Source of the DNA: Pseudomonadota bacterium | GTDB taxonomy: Bacteria > Pseudomonadota > Gammaproteobacteria > Xanthomonadales > Xanthomonadaceae | DNA: 5,809 bases | Assembly: GCA_023392975.1 (NCBI GenBank) | Contig: JAEWNA010000292.1 | Span: 1 to 5,809, forward strand | Direction: 5' to 3' | Part shown: piece after piece, positions 1 through 4,680 of the stretch | How positions within the stretch are numbered: the first letter of the stretch is position 1 | Layout of the letters: each line of letters opens with the position of its first letter | Program-made: the position numbers and the translations under genes | The notes under the pieces: model-generated | Database searches by the model: none | What the model was told of the DNA's origin: nothing | Seen by the model: only the letters and a program-made list of their open reading frames with translations

Positions 1-937
1 TGTCGCTGCCCTTGGTGGCGCGCGAGGAGTTCACGTCAATGGCGGTCAGCGCCTCGGTCTGGTCGACCACGATCGAGCCGCCGGAGGGCAGGCGCACCGA
101 GCGCTCGTAGGCGTTCTCGATCTGCGACTCGATCTGGTAGCGGTTAAATAGCGGGACATCGTCCGTGTAGTGCTTGAGCTTGCGCACGTTGTGCGGCATC
201 ACCTGCTGCACGAAGTCCTTGGCCTCCGCGTACATCTCCTCGGTGTCGACCAGGATCTCGCCGATGTCCGGGCGCATGTAGTCGCGCAGGGCGCGGATGA
301 TCAGGCGCGATTCCTGGTAGATCAGGAACGGCGAGGTCTTCTTCAGCGCGGCTTCGGCGATCGCGCGCCAGACGCTGAGCAGGTAGTCGAGGTCCCACTG
401 CAGCTCTTCGGCATCGCGGCCGACGCCGGCGGTGCGGATGATCACCCCCATCTCGTCGGGGATGTTCAGCTTGTCCATCGCTTCCTTCAGCGCGGCGCGG
501 TCGTCGCCCTCGATCCGGCGCGAGACGCCGCCGGCGGTGGGCGAGTTCGGCATCAGCACCATGTAGCGGCCGGCCAGCGAGATGAACGTGGTCAGGGCGG
601 CGCCCTTGTTGCCGCGCTCTTCCTTGTCGACCTGGACCACGACTTCCTGGCCCTCGCGCAGGAGCTCCTTGATGCCGGCCTTGTGGTGATCCACGCCGGA
701 CTGGAAGTAGTCGCGGGAGATTTCCTTCAGCGGCAGGAAGCCATGGCGTTCGGCGCCGTACTCGACGAAGGCGGCTTCCAGCGAAGGTTCGAGCCGGGTG
801 ATGCGGCCCTTGTAGATGTTGGACTTCTTCTGTTCCTTGGCCGGGATTTCGATGTCGATGTCGTACAGCGTCTGGCCATCGACGATCGCGACGCGCAGTT
901 CTTCTGCCTGCGTCGCGTTGATCAGCATGCGTTTCAT
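1..937 (-). CDS. rne: Ribonuclease E, N-terminal part (cut by window edge)
   Basis: Endoribonuclease E cuts AU-rich single-stranded RNA, starts mRNA decay, processes rRNA and tRNA precursors, and scaffolds the degradosome at the inner membrane. The 312 visible residues open with MKRMLINAT and include the S1 RNA-binding region (about 38-125, with NIYKGRITRLEPSLEAAFVEYG) and the 5'-sensor segment IIRTAGVG (R168 and T169, matching E. coli R169 and T170). They run into the DNase I-like catalytic domain, where LPSGGSIVVDQTEALTAIDVNS holds D301, equivalent to catalytic D303 of E. coli. The second metal-binding Asp, the Zn-link and the whole C-terminal scaffold lie outside the window. The start at 937 gives the conserved N-terminus and has AAGGA at 948-952, ten bases upstream. 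RNase G is excluded because its N-terminus differs. A long structured leader precedes the gene. It is divergent from rluC, as in E. coli. Confidence 0.97.
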   Translation of the reverse strand, partial: MKRMLINATQAEELRVAIVDGQTLYDIDIEIPAKEQKKSNIYKGRITRLEPSLEAAFVEYGAERHGFLPLKEISRDYFQSGVDHHKAGIKELLREGQEVVVQVDKEERGNKGAALTTFISLAGRYMVLMPNSPTAGGVSRRIEGDDRAALKEAMDKLNIPDEMGVIIRTAGVGRDAEELQWDLDYLLSVWRAIAEAALKKTSPFLIYQESRLIIRALRDYMRPDIGEILVDTEEMYAEAKDFVQQVMPHNVRKLKHYTDDVPLFNRYQIESQIENAYERSVRLPSGGSIVVDQTEALTAIDVNSSRATKGSD

Positions 938-947
938 GGACTTGCGT

Positions 948-952
948 TCCTT
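948..952 (-). promoter_or_regulatory. Ribosome binding site of rne
   Basis: AAGGA on the minus strand lies ten bases before the ATG at 937, a slightly long spacer. It fixes the start that gives the conserved MKRMLIN N-terminus. A perfect hairpin (961-978) lies only eight bases upstream, so folding of the leader could plausibly influence ribosome access. Confidence 0.6.
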
Positions 953-960
953 GGCGCCTT

Positions 961-978
961 GCCCGTCGTGGGACGGGC
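961..978 (-). repeat. Perfect 7-bp hairpin just upstream of the rne ribosome binding site
   Basis: Arms 961-967 and 972-978 (GCCCGTC / GACGGGC) are perfectly complementary around a 4-base loop (CCAC in the rne transcript). A second, smaller stem (ACGC 986-989 / GCGT 994-997) sits directly upstream in the transcript. The hairpin ends eight bases before the AAGGA motif. No U-tract follows, so it does not look like a terminator. A role in mRNA stability or translation control is inferred. Confidence 0.6.
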
Positions 979-1027
979 GCGCGGAACGCCGGGGCGTCTT
1001 CGCCTCTGGAGACTCCTGCGGTCGCAT

Positions 1028-1076
1028 CGCGCGCCTGACGCCCCGCTGGCAGACAACCTTGCGGGGCGGGCGCGCG
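1028..1076 (-). repeat. Long 15-bp interrupted hairpin in the rne leader
   Basis: The outer arms 1028-1035 and 1069-1076 (CGCGCGCC / GGCGCGCG) pair over 8 bp. After an asymmetric internal loop (1036-1039 against 1068), the inner arms 1040-1046 and 1061-1067 (GCCCCGC / GCGGGGC) pair over 7 bp. The 14-base terminal loop (1047-1060) reads AAGGTTGTCTGCCA in the rne transcript and is less GC-rich than the stem. In E. coli a leader hairpin with an internal loop is the RNase E sensing element; this stem has a similar build, but the sequences are not aligned and the equivalence is inference. Confidence 0.6.
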
Positions 1077-1169
1077 GCCGGGGCCGCTTCGTTGTTTCCA
1101 GCGCTGCAACACCACGGCGGGCCGCGGGAGCGCTTCTTTCTGGTGTGTTGCCGGGCCGGCCGCTTGCGA

Positions 1170-1248
1170 CGGGCGCCTGGTGGCGCGTCGTCTCGGCGGC
1201 GCGGGACGTGTTCGTTGCCCGGGCGCCAGGCGCCCGGCGATACGCCGG
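1170..1248 (-). repeat. Overlapping, mutually exclusive stems in the rne leader
   Basis: Three perfect pairings share the same bases. CGGGCGCCTGG at 1170-1180 pairs over 11 bp with CCAGGCGCCCG at 1226-1236, enclosing 45 bases. CCGGGCGC (1219-1226) pairs locally over 8 bp with GCGCCCGG (1230-1237) around a 3-base loop. CCGGCG (1234-1239) pairs over 6 bp with CGCCGG (1243-1248) around ATA. Only some of these can form at once, an arrangement seen in RNA switches. In DNA this GC-rich some self-complementarity is expected by chance, but an exact 11-bp long-range match is notable. Confidence 0.5.
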
Positions 1249-1272
1249 CCTGCCGACGAGCCGCTAACATGG

Positions 1273-1287
1273 CCGCCCCGGGGGCGG
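1273..1287 (-). repeat. 6-bp GC hairpin in the distal rne leader
   Basis: CCGCCC (1273-1278) and GGGCGG (1282-1287) are complementary around a 3-base loop. A further 6-bp pairing, CATCGG (1301-1306) with CCGATG (1333-1338), lies just beyond it toward the transcript 5' end. Both are short and GC-only or nearly so, thus weaker evidence than the two longer stems. Confidence 0.35.
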
Positions 1288-1384
1288 TGGCCGCGCACTG
1301 CATCGGAATCGCGGGGGAGCTGGGCTTTCGGCCCGATGGGTGCCGACGTTGCCGTCGCCCCCGGACTCCCTGCGAAATCAAACC

Positions 1385-1390
1385 CTTATA
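1385..1390 (-). promoter_or_regulatory. Candidate -10 box for rne
   Basis: The minus strand reads TATAAG, five of six matches to the sigma-70 -10 consensus, inside the only clearly AT-containing patch (1376-1392) of the divergent region. No good -35 hexamer is seen at 16-18 bases, so the call is weak. The same patch could also serve rluC on the plus strand (TTATAT at 1386-1391). If used for rne, the leader would be about 440 nt, similar in scale to the long leader in E. coli. Confidence 0.3.
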
Positions 1391-1413
1391 TCGCGCGGCG
1401 AGTGTAGCAGATC

Positions 1414-1417
1414 AGGA
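1414..1417 (+). promoter_or_regulatory. Ribosome binding site deciding the rluC start
   Basis: AGGA lies six bases before the ATG at 1424. It supports this start over the in-frame ATG at 1340, which would add 28 residues not typical of the family and would place the coding region across the likely promoter patch. Confidence 0.6.
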
Positions 1418-1423
1418 CCCCGG

Positions 1424-2401
1424 ATGACCGCAAACGCCCCCAGTGCCCCCTCGTCCGCCCAGGTCCGCATGGTCCGCGTTCCCGACGACCGCGGCGGCCA
1501 GCGGCTCGACAATTTCCTGCTCGGCCAGCTGAAGGGTGCGCCCAAGTCGTTGATCTACAAGATCGTGCGCAGCGGACAGGTCCGGGTGAACGGCGGCCGG
1601 GCCAAACCCGAGACCCGGCTGGAGGGGGGCGACGAAGTCCGCATCCCGCCGGTCCGCCTCGGCGAGGCCGGGGAGAAGGGCGTCCCGCCCAAGGGCCTGA
1701 TGGCCGCGCTCGACGCCAGCATCGTGTTCGAGGACGCCCGGCTGCTGGCGATCAGCAAACCCTCCGGGATCGCCAGCCACGGCGGGTCCGGGATCGGCTT
1801 CGGGGTGATCGAGACCCTGCGCGCGCTGCGCCCGAACGAATCGCTGGAACTGGTGCATCGCCTGGACCGCGACACCTCCGGGCTGATGGTGATCGCCAAG
1901 AAGCGCTCGGCGCTGATCGAACTGCAGGCGCTGATGCGCGAGCCCGACACCGACGACGGCCGCGGTATCGCCAAGCGCTACCTCGCGCTGCTGGCCGGCC
2001 GGATGCCGAACGGGGTGATGACCGTCGACGCGCCGCTGCACATCGGCCTGCGCCAGGGCGGCGAGCGCCACGTCCAGGTGAACTCGGCCGGCAAGCCTTC
2101 GCTCAGCCATTTCCGGACGCTGGAGCGCCGCGGCGGCCATTCCTACTGCGAGGTGCGGATCGAGACCGGCCGCACCCACCAGATCCGCGTCCATGCCCAG
2201 CACATCGGCCACCCCGTCGCCGGCGACGACAAGTACGGCGACCCCGAGGTCAACAGGCGCCTGCGCGAACAGGCAGGCCTCAAGCGCCTGTTCCTGCATG
2301 CCGCGTCGCTGGAATTCGCGCTGGATGGCGGCCGCACGGACTATCTGCTCACTGCGCCGCTGGCGCCGGAGCTGGTGGAGGTGCTGGATCGGTTGGGGTG
2401 A
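1424..2401 (+). CDS. rluC: 23S rRNA pseudouridine(955/2504/2580) synthase RluC
   Basis: RluC converts uridines 955, 2504 and 2580 of 23S rRNA (E. coli numbering) to pseudouridine around the peptidyl transferase centre. The 325-residue product is close to the E. coli length (319). An S4 RNA-binding domain spans about residues 26-80 (QRLDNFLLGQLKGAPKSLIYKIVRSGQVRVNGGR). The RluA-family catalytic domain follows, with ISKPSGIASHGG near 110-121, the signature HRLDRDTSG at 145-153 (catalytic Asp148), and the RTHQIRVH motif typical of this family. RluD is less likely given the RluC-like N-terminus and divergent linkage to rne, the arrangement also found in E. coli. The stop codon lies 3 bases from the end of the convergent gene, leaving no room for a terminator between them. 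Confidence 0.95.
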   Translation: MTANAPSAPSSAQVRMVRVPDDRGGQRLDNFLLGQLKGAPKSLIYKIVRSGQVRVNGGRAKPETRLEGGDEVRIPPVRLGEAGEKGVPPKGLMAALDASIVFEDARLLAISKPSGIASHGGSGIGFGVIETLRALRPNESLELVHRLDRDTSGLMVIAKKRSALIELQALMREPDTDDGRGIAKRYLALLAGRMPNGVMTVDAPLHIGLRQGGERHVQVNSAGKPSLSHFRTLERRGGHSYCEVRIETGRTHQIRVHAQHIGHPVAGDDKYGDPEVNRRLREQAGLKRLFLHAASLEFALDGGRTDYLLTAPLAPELVEVLDRLG

Positions 2402-2404
2402 GGC

Positions 2405-3022
2405 TCACTCCGAGGAGGCATCGGTGAGGATGGCGTGGAGGGTTTTTCCCATCTCCGTCAGCTCATAACCCGTCTCGCCGACGTCGTTGAAGACCCTGCC
2501 AGCGATGGCATGCGTGATTCCCGAGCCGGACAGCGGGCGCATCCATTCGATGGCATAGGACGGATGGATGTCCGCATTCCAGCGGGAAAGTTTCGCCAAG
2601 TCATCTGTAAAGGCCGAATCCACGGCGTGGGCGATTCGGCGCAACGTGGTCGCATCGATCCTGTCGTCCAGAAACGCGGCGAAGACCTTCGCCAGCATGG
2701 CTGGCTTGTCGAGGTCGGTCATCCTTTCGAGGACGAGGAAGAGCGTCTCCCCGATTCTTTCGGCTTCCTCCGGTGAAGAGGCGATGCCCTCCTTCAATTT
2801 CGCCCGTGCCTTGTCCGTCCGGAGTTCCGGAGACTGGATGAACTTGTGCAGTTTCGCCGCGAACGCACGGCTCCGGAGGTCGTCGACGCCGTGGAGAATC
2901 CGCAGCGCAGTGCCGATCACCGGGACCGCCTTCACGGCCTCGTTGTCCGTGGCAAGGTCGATGGCCGCTTCCGACCCTTCCAGAAACGCCTCCAGAAAAT
3001 GCCGATTCTTCTTTTTCGTCAT
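2405..3022 (-). CDS. Conserved hypothetical protein, 205 residues
   Basis: I recognise no named function. The protein is soluble-looking, mostly helical and rich in charged residues, with a basic start (MTKKKNR), no signal peptide and no clear membrane helix. One short hydrophobic turn, AVKAVPVIGTALRIL (29-43), is followed by GVDDLRSRAFAAKLHKFI (45-62) and GETLFLVLERMTDLDKPAMLAKVFAAFLD (91-119). Similar hypothetical proteins with this order of motifs are, from memory, scattered among unrelated bacteria. The C-terminal YELTEMGKTLHAIL (186-199) resembles the wing and last helix of winged-helix proteins, which is only suggestive. AAGGA at 3030-3034, seven bases upstream, supports the ATG at 3022. 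Two hand-counted 60-base lines inside it are 60% and 63% GC, against 73% for one line of rluC, which hints at acquisition. It appears to be transcribed alone. Confidence 0.85.
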   Translation of the reverse strand: MTKKKNRHFLEAFLEGSEAAIDLATDNEAVKAVPVIGTALRILHGVDDLRSRAFAAKLHKFIQSPELRTDKARAKLKEGIASSPEEAERIGETLFLVLERMTDLDKPAMLAKVFAAFLDDRIDATTLRRIAHAVDSAFTDDLAKLSRWNADIHPSYAIEWMRPLSGSGITHAIAGRVFNDVGETGYELTEMGKTLHAILTDASSE

Positions 3023-3090
3023 TTTCGTGTCCTTGCAGGGGGGGAATGGCTGAGCCGTGCCGCGAAGACGTGTGGCAACACTGCCGTCCC

Positions 3091-3146
3091 CGCATCAAGC
3101 ATGCGGCCGTCGACGACACTGGGACGACGGCGTGCCGTTCCGTCGT
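3091..3146. repeat. Cluster of short inverted repeats in the 3023-3150 intergenic gap
   Basis: Three perfect stems lie between the two minus-strand genes: CGCAT/ATGCG (3091-3095/3101-3105), GCCGTCG/CGACGGC (3106-3112/3125-3131) and ACGACGG/CCGTCGT (3124-3130/3140-3146). The last two share bases and cannot both form. None is followed by a T-run on the minus strand, so an intrinsic terminator for the upstream membrane-protein gene is not supported. They may slow 3' decay of that transcript or be chance pairings in GC-rich DNA. No convincing promoter for the 205-residue gene could be identified in this gap. Confidence 0.35.
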
Positions 3147-3150
3147 GTGA

Positions 3151-3636
3151 TCACAATGCCGTGTAGACGATCAGGAACCCGCAGACCACCAGCAGCGCCA
3201 GCGAGCAGGCGAACGTGATCTCCAGGAAGCGCAGGGTCCGCGCCAGCCGCTGCGCGGCGCGCGTCTTGGTGCCGAGGTAGGCGCCGAAGCAGACGATGAC
3301 GAAGCCCAGCGCGGAGAGCAGGCACAGGTCGTCGGTGATGGTGTCGGTGCGGGTGATCGAGGACTTCGCGCCGATCACGCCGACCAGGGCCAGGCTGATG
3401 CCGGCCATGGTGCTGCCCGACGCGATCAGGGTGTCGAGGGTCTCGCGCGGGGCGCGCGCGAGCGCCGCTTCGAGACCGGCGTGGTGGTCGTGGTGCGCCG
3501 CGTCGTGGTCCGGCGCGTTTCGATCCGGCACGGTCTGCCCGGGCAGGGTGGGCGGTTGAGCGGAGGGCGCCTGCGAGGCCTGCTCTTGCAGGACGTGTTC
3601 TTGCAGGGCGTGCCCGGACCGCTCCATCGCGCTCAT
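3151..3636 (-). CDS. Small membrane protein with histidine-rich N-terminal tail
   Basis: This 161-residue protein of unknown function has a hydrophilic N-terminal tail (1-60) rich in Gln, Pro, Asp and His, including HDAAHHDHH at 44-52. Three likely membrane helices follow, at about 68-90 (DTLIASGSTMAGISLALVGV), 103-123 and 138-160, with a basic loop (TKTRAAQRLARTLR, 123-136) between the second and third. By the positive-inside rule that loop should be cytoplasmic, placing the His-rich tail also on the cytoplasmic side if three helices are correct. The ATG at 3636 overlaps the stop of the upstream PCD gene in an ATGA arrangement, so the two are probably translationally coupled; an alternative ATG lies at 3627. 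The His cluster could bind metal, an inference. It resembles unnamed small membrane proteins rather than a characterised family. Confidence 0.85.
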   Translation of the reverse strand: MSAMERSGHALQEHVLQEQASQAPSAQPPTLPGQTVPDRNAPDHDAAHHDHHAGLEAALARAPRETLDTLIASGSTMAGISLALVGVIGAKSSITRTDTITDDLCLLSALGFVIVCFGAYLGTKTRAAQRLARTLRFLEITFACSLALLVVCGFLIVYTAL

Positions 3637-3974
3637 CCCGCCAACGCCTCTACTTTCGCCGCGCAGATGAAGTCGTTCTCGCTGAGGCCGCCGACGTCGT
3701 GGGTCGAGAAGCGGACGACGCAGCGGTCGTAGTGCACGCCGAGGTCCGGGTGGTGGTCCTCGCGGTGGGCGATGAAGGCCAGCGCGTTCACGAAGGCCAT
3801 CGTCCGGTGGTAGTCGGGGAAGGGGAAGGTCTTGACCAGCGCGTGGCCGTTCTCCGCGAGTTCCCAGCCGGGGAGCTGCGGCATGAGTTCGGCGATCTGC
3901 GCCGGCGGCAGGCGATGTTCGTGGCCGCGGCGGGGGACGCAATGCGCCTGGGCGAGGGGGACGAGGTCGGACAC
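3633..3974 (-). CDS. phhB: Pterin-4a-carbinolamine dehydratase (PCD)
   Basis: This cytoplasmic enzyme dehydrates 4a-hydroxytetrahydropterin, recycling the cofactor of aromatic amino acid hydroxylases such as phenylalanine hydroxylase (PhhA). The 113-residue product matches the usual family size. The PCD signature is present: the sequence LPGWEL near 34-39, then HREDHHPDLGVHYD (70-83) with the catalytic His pair H74-H75 before P76, followed by STHDVGGLSENDFICA with H92 and D101. Translation starts at a GTG (3974) preceded six bases upstream by a perfect AAGGAG; the reading frame stays open far upstream, antisense to nfuA, but that part has no family likeness. The stop overlaps the next gene by ATGA. 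No hydroxylase gene is visible in the window, so its pathway partner must lie elsewhere. Confidence 0.93.
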   Translation of the reverse strand: MSDLVPLAQAHCVPRRGHEHRLPPAQIAELMPQLPGWELAENGHALVKTFPFPDYHRTMAFVNALAFIAHREDHHPDLGVHYDRCVVRFSTHDVGGLSENDFICAAKVEALAG

Positions 3975-3980
3975 GGGCGA

Positions 3981-3986
3981 CTCCTT
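3981..3986 (-). promoter_or_regulatory. Strong ribosome binding site fixing the GTG start of phhB
   Basis: AAGGAG on the minus strand, six bases before the GTG at 3974, is a full Shine-Dalgarno match. It decides the start within a frame that stays open much further upstream and lacks a suitable nearby ATG. Confidence 0.75.
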
Positions 3987-4002
3987 GCGGTGCGGGGAAG
4001 CT

Positions 4003-4013
4003 GAACACTGTTC
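4003..4013. promoter_or_regulatory. Candidate operator palindrome between phhB and nfuA
   Basis: GAACACTGTTC is an 11-bp perfect palindrome with 5-bp arms around a single central base. It lies in the 96-base divergent gap (3975-4070), 29 bases upstream of the phhB start. It resembles dyads bound by dimeric repressors, but it does not match the Xanthomonas LexA box, and its 3-base spacing differs from the GAAC-N4-GTTC type. A palindrome this short can occur by chance. Confidence 0.25.
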
Positions 4014-4058
4014 CGCCGGCGTAACGAAAGCCTGACGAGCGCGCGCCGGGTGGGCCGC

Positions 4059-4064
4059 TAGAAT
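4059..4064 (+). promoter_or_regulatory. Candidate -10 box directly upstream of nfuA
   Basis: TAGAAT matches five of six bases of the sigma-70 -10 consensus and ends six bases before the nfuA ATG at 4071. Transcription would then start at or next to the A of the start codon. No Shine-Dalgarno motif precedes this ATG, which fits leaderless translation. A weak -35-like CTGACG lies at 4032-4037, but its 21-base spacing is too long, so the promoter call is tentative. Confidence 0.35.
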
Positions 4065-4070
4065 AGCCGG

Positions 4071-4664
4071 ATGATCCAGATTTCCGAATCCGCGCAGTCG
4101 CACTTCCGCCGTCTGATCGAACGCGAGGCCCTGCCCGGACTGGGGGTGCGCCTCAGCGCGGTCCATCCCGGCACGCCGCGCGCCGACGTGCGCCTGGAGT
4201 TCGCCGAACCCGGTGACCTCCAGGGCGACGAATGGGCGGTGGACTGCGAGGGCTTCACGCTGTGGCTCGACGCCGGCAGCGTGCGCTTCCTCGACGGCGC
4301 GGAGATCGACTACGCCCAGCAGGCGACGGGCGGACAACTGCAGATCCGCGCACCGAAGATCAAGGGCGCCGCCCCGGATGCCGCGGCTTCGCTGGTCGAG
4401 CGGGTGCAGTGGGTGGTGGAGCAGGAGATCAATCCCCAGCTCGCCCAGCATCGCGGCCATGTCAGCGTCCACGAGGTCACGGCCGAGGGCGTGGTGATCC
4501 TCGGGTTCGGTGGCGGCTGCCACGGCTGCGGCATGGCCGACGTGACCCTCAAGCAGGGCATCGAGAAGACCCTTCTGGAGAAGGTGCCGGGTGTGACCGC
4601 GGTACGGGACGCGACCGATCACGCCAGCGGAACGGCGCCCTACATCGCACGTTCGTCGTCCTGA
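4071..4664 (+). CDS. nfuA: Fe-S cluster biogenesis protein NfuA
   Basis: NfuA carries a [4Fe-4S] cluster between two subunits and delivers it to apo-enzymes, chiefly under oxidative stress or iron shortage. The 197-residue product is close to E. coli NfuA (191). Residues 1-95 form a degenerate A-type carrier domain (ISESAQSHFRRLI, VDCEGFTLWLDAGSVRFLDGAEIDY) that lacks the cluster-binding cysteines, as expected. The C-terminal Nfu domain spans about 108-191, with GFGGGCHGCGMADVTLKQGIE holding the CxxC cluster ligands Cys150 and Cys153, equivalent to C149 and C152 of E. coli. The only other cysteine is Cys59. The start at 4071 gives the family N-terminus but has no visible Shine-Dalgarno sequence; see the -10-like box at 4059. 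The next gene begins 16 bases after the stop and is probably co-transcribed. Confidence 0.95.
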   Translation: MIQISESAQSHFRRLIEREALPGLGVRLSAVHPGTPRADVRLEFAEPGDLQGDEWAVDCEGFTLWLDAGSVRFLDGAEIDYAQQATGGQLQIRAPKIKGAAPDAAASLVERVQWVVEQEINPQLAQHRGHVSVHEVTAEGVVILGFGGGCHGCGMADVTLKQGIEKTLLEKVPGVTAVRDATDHASGTAPYIARSSS

Positions 4665-4680
4665 CCGCGCCGGCCCGCGC

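Larger units (their letters stand above)
938..1378 (-). promoter_or_regulatory. Probable long structured 5' leader of rne
   Basis: This stretch between rne and rluC has no convincing gene. The open frames crossing it are continuations of antisense or shadow frames with arginine/alanine-rich composition. Read as minus-strand RNA it contains several perfect inverted repeats, annotated separately at 961-978, 1028-1076, 1170-1248 and 1273-1287. In E. coli, rne has a 361-nt leader whose hairpins let RNase E cleave its own mRNA and so control its own amount; Pseudomonas has a different conserved leader structure. The position, length and fold density here suggest an equivalent autoregulatory leader with a sequence of its own. 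The 5' end is a guess from a possible -10 box near 1385-1390. No transcript start is known. Confidence 0.55.

Noticed and set aside
1219..1248. Stems in the rne-rluC gap as intrinsic terminators
   Set aside because: They lie upstream of both divergent genes, not downstream of any, and no T-run follows on either strand.
170..1267. Long plus-strand open frame antisense to rne
   Set aside because: It overlaps RNase E coding sequence on the other strand and shows no recognisable motif; long antisense frames are expected at this GC content.
144..1298. Long minus-strand open frame rich in Arg, Pro and Ala overlapping rne
   Set aside because: It is out of frame with the clearly recognisable RNase E and has low-complexity shadow composition typical of very GC-rich DNA.
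1340..1423. Upstream in-frame ATG for rluC at 1340
   Set aside because: It would add 28 atypical residues over the likely promoter patch; the ATG at 1424 has a ribosome binding site and fits the family length.
3146..3155. TGTGATCACA palindrome, reminiscent of a CRP/Clp site
   Set aside because: CRP and Clp sites need a 6-base spacer between the TGTGA and TCACA halves, which is absent here. It also covers the stop codon of the membrane-protein gene and is not at a promoter.
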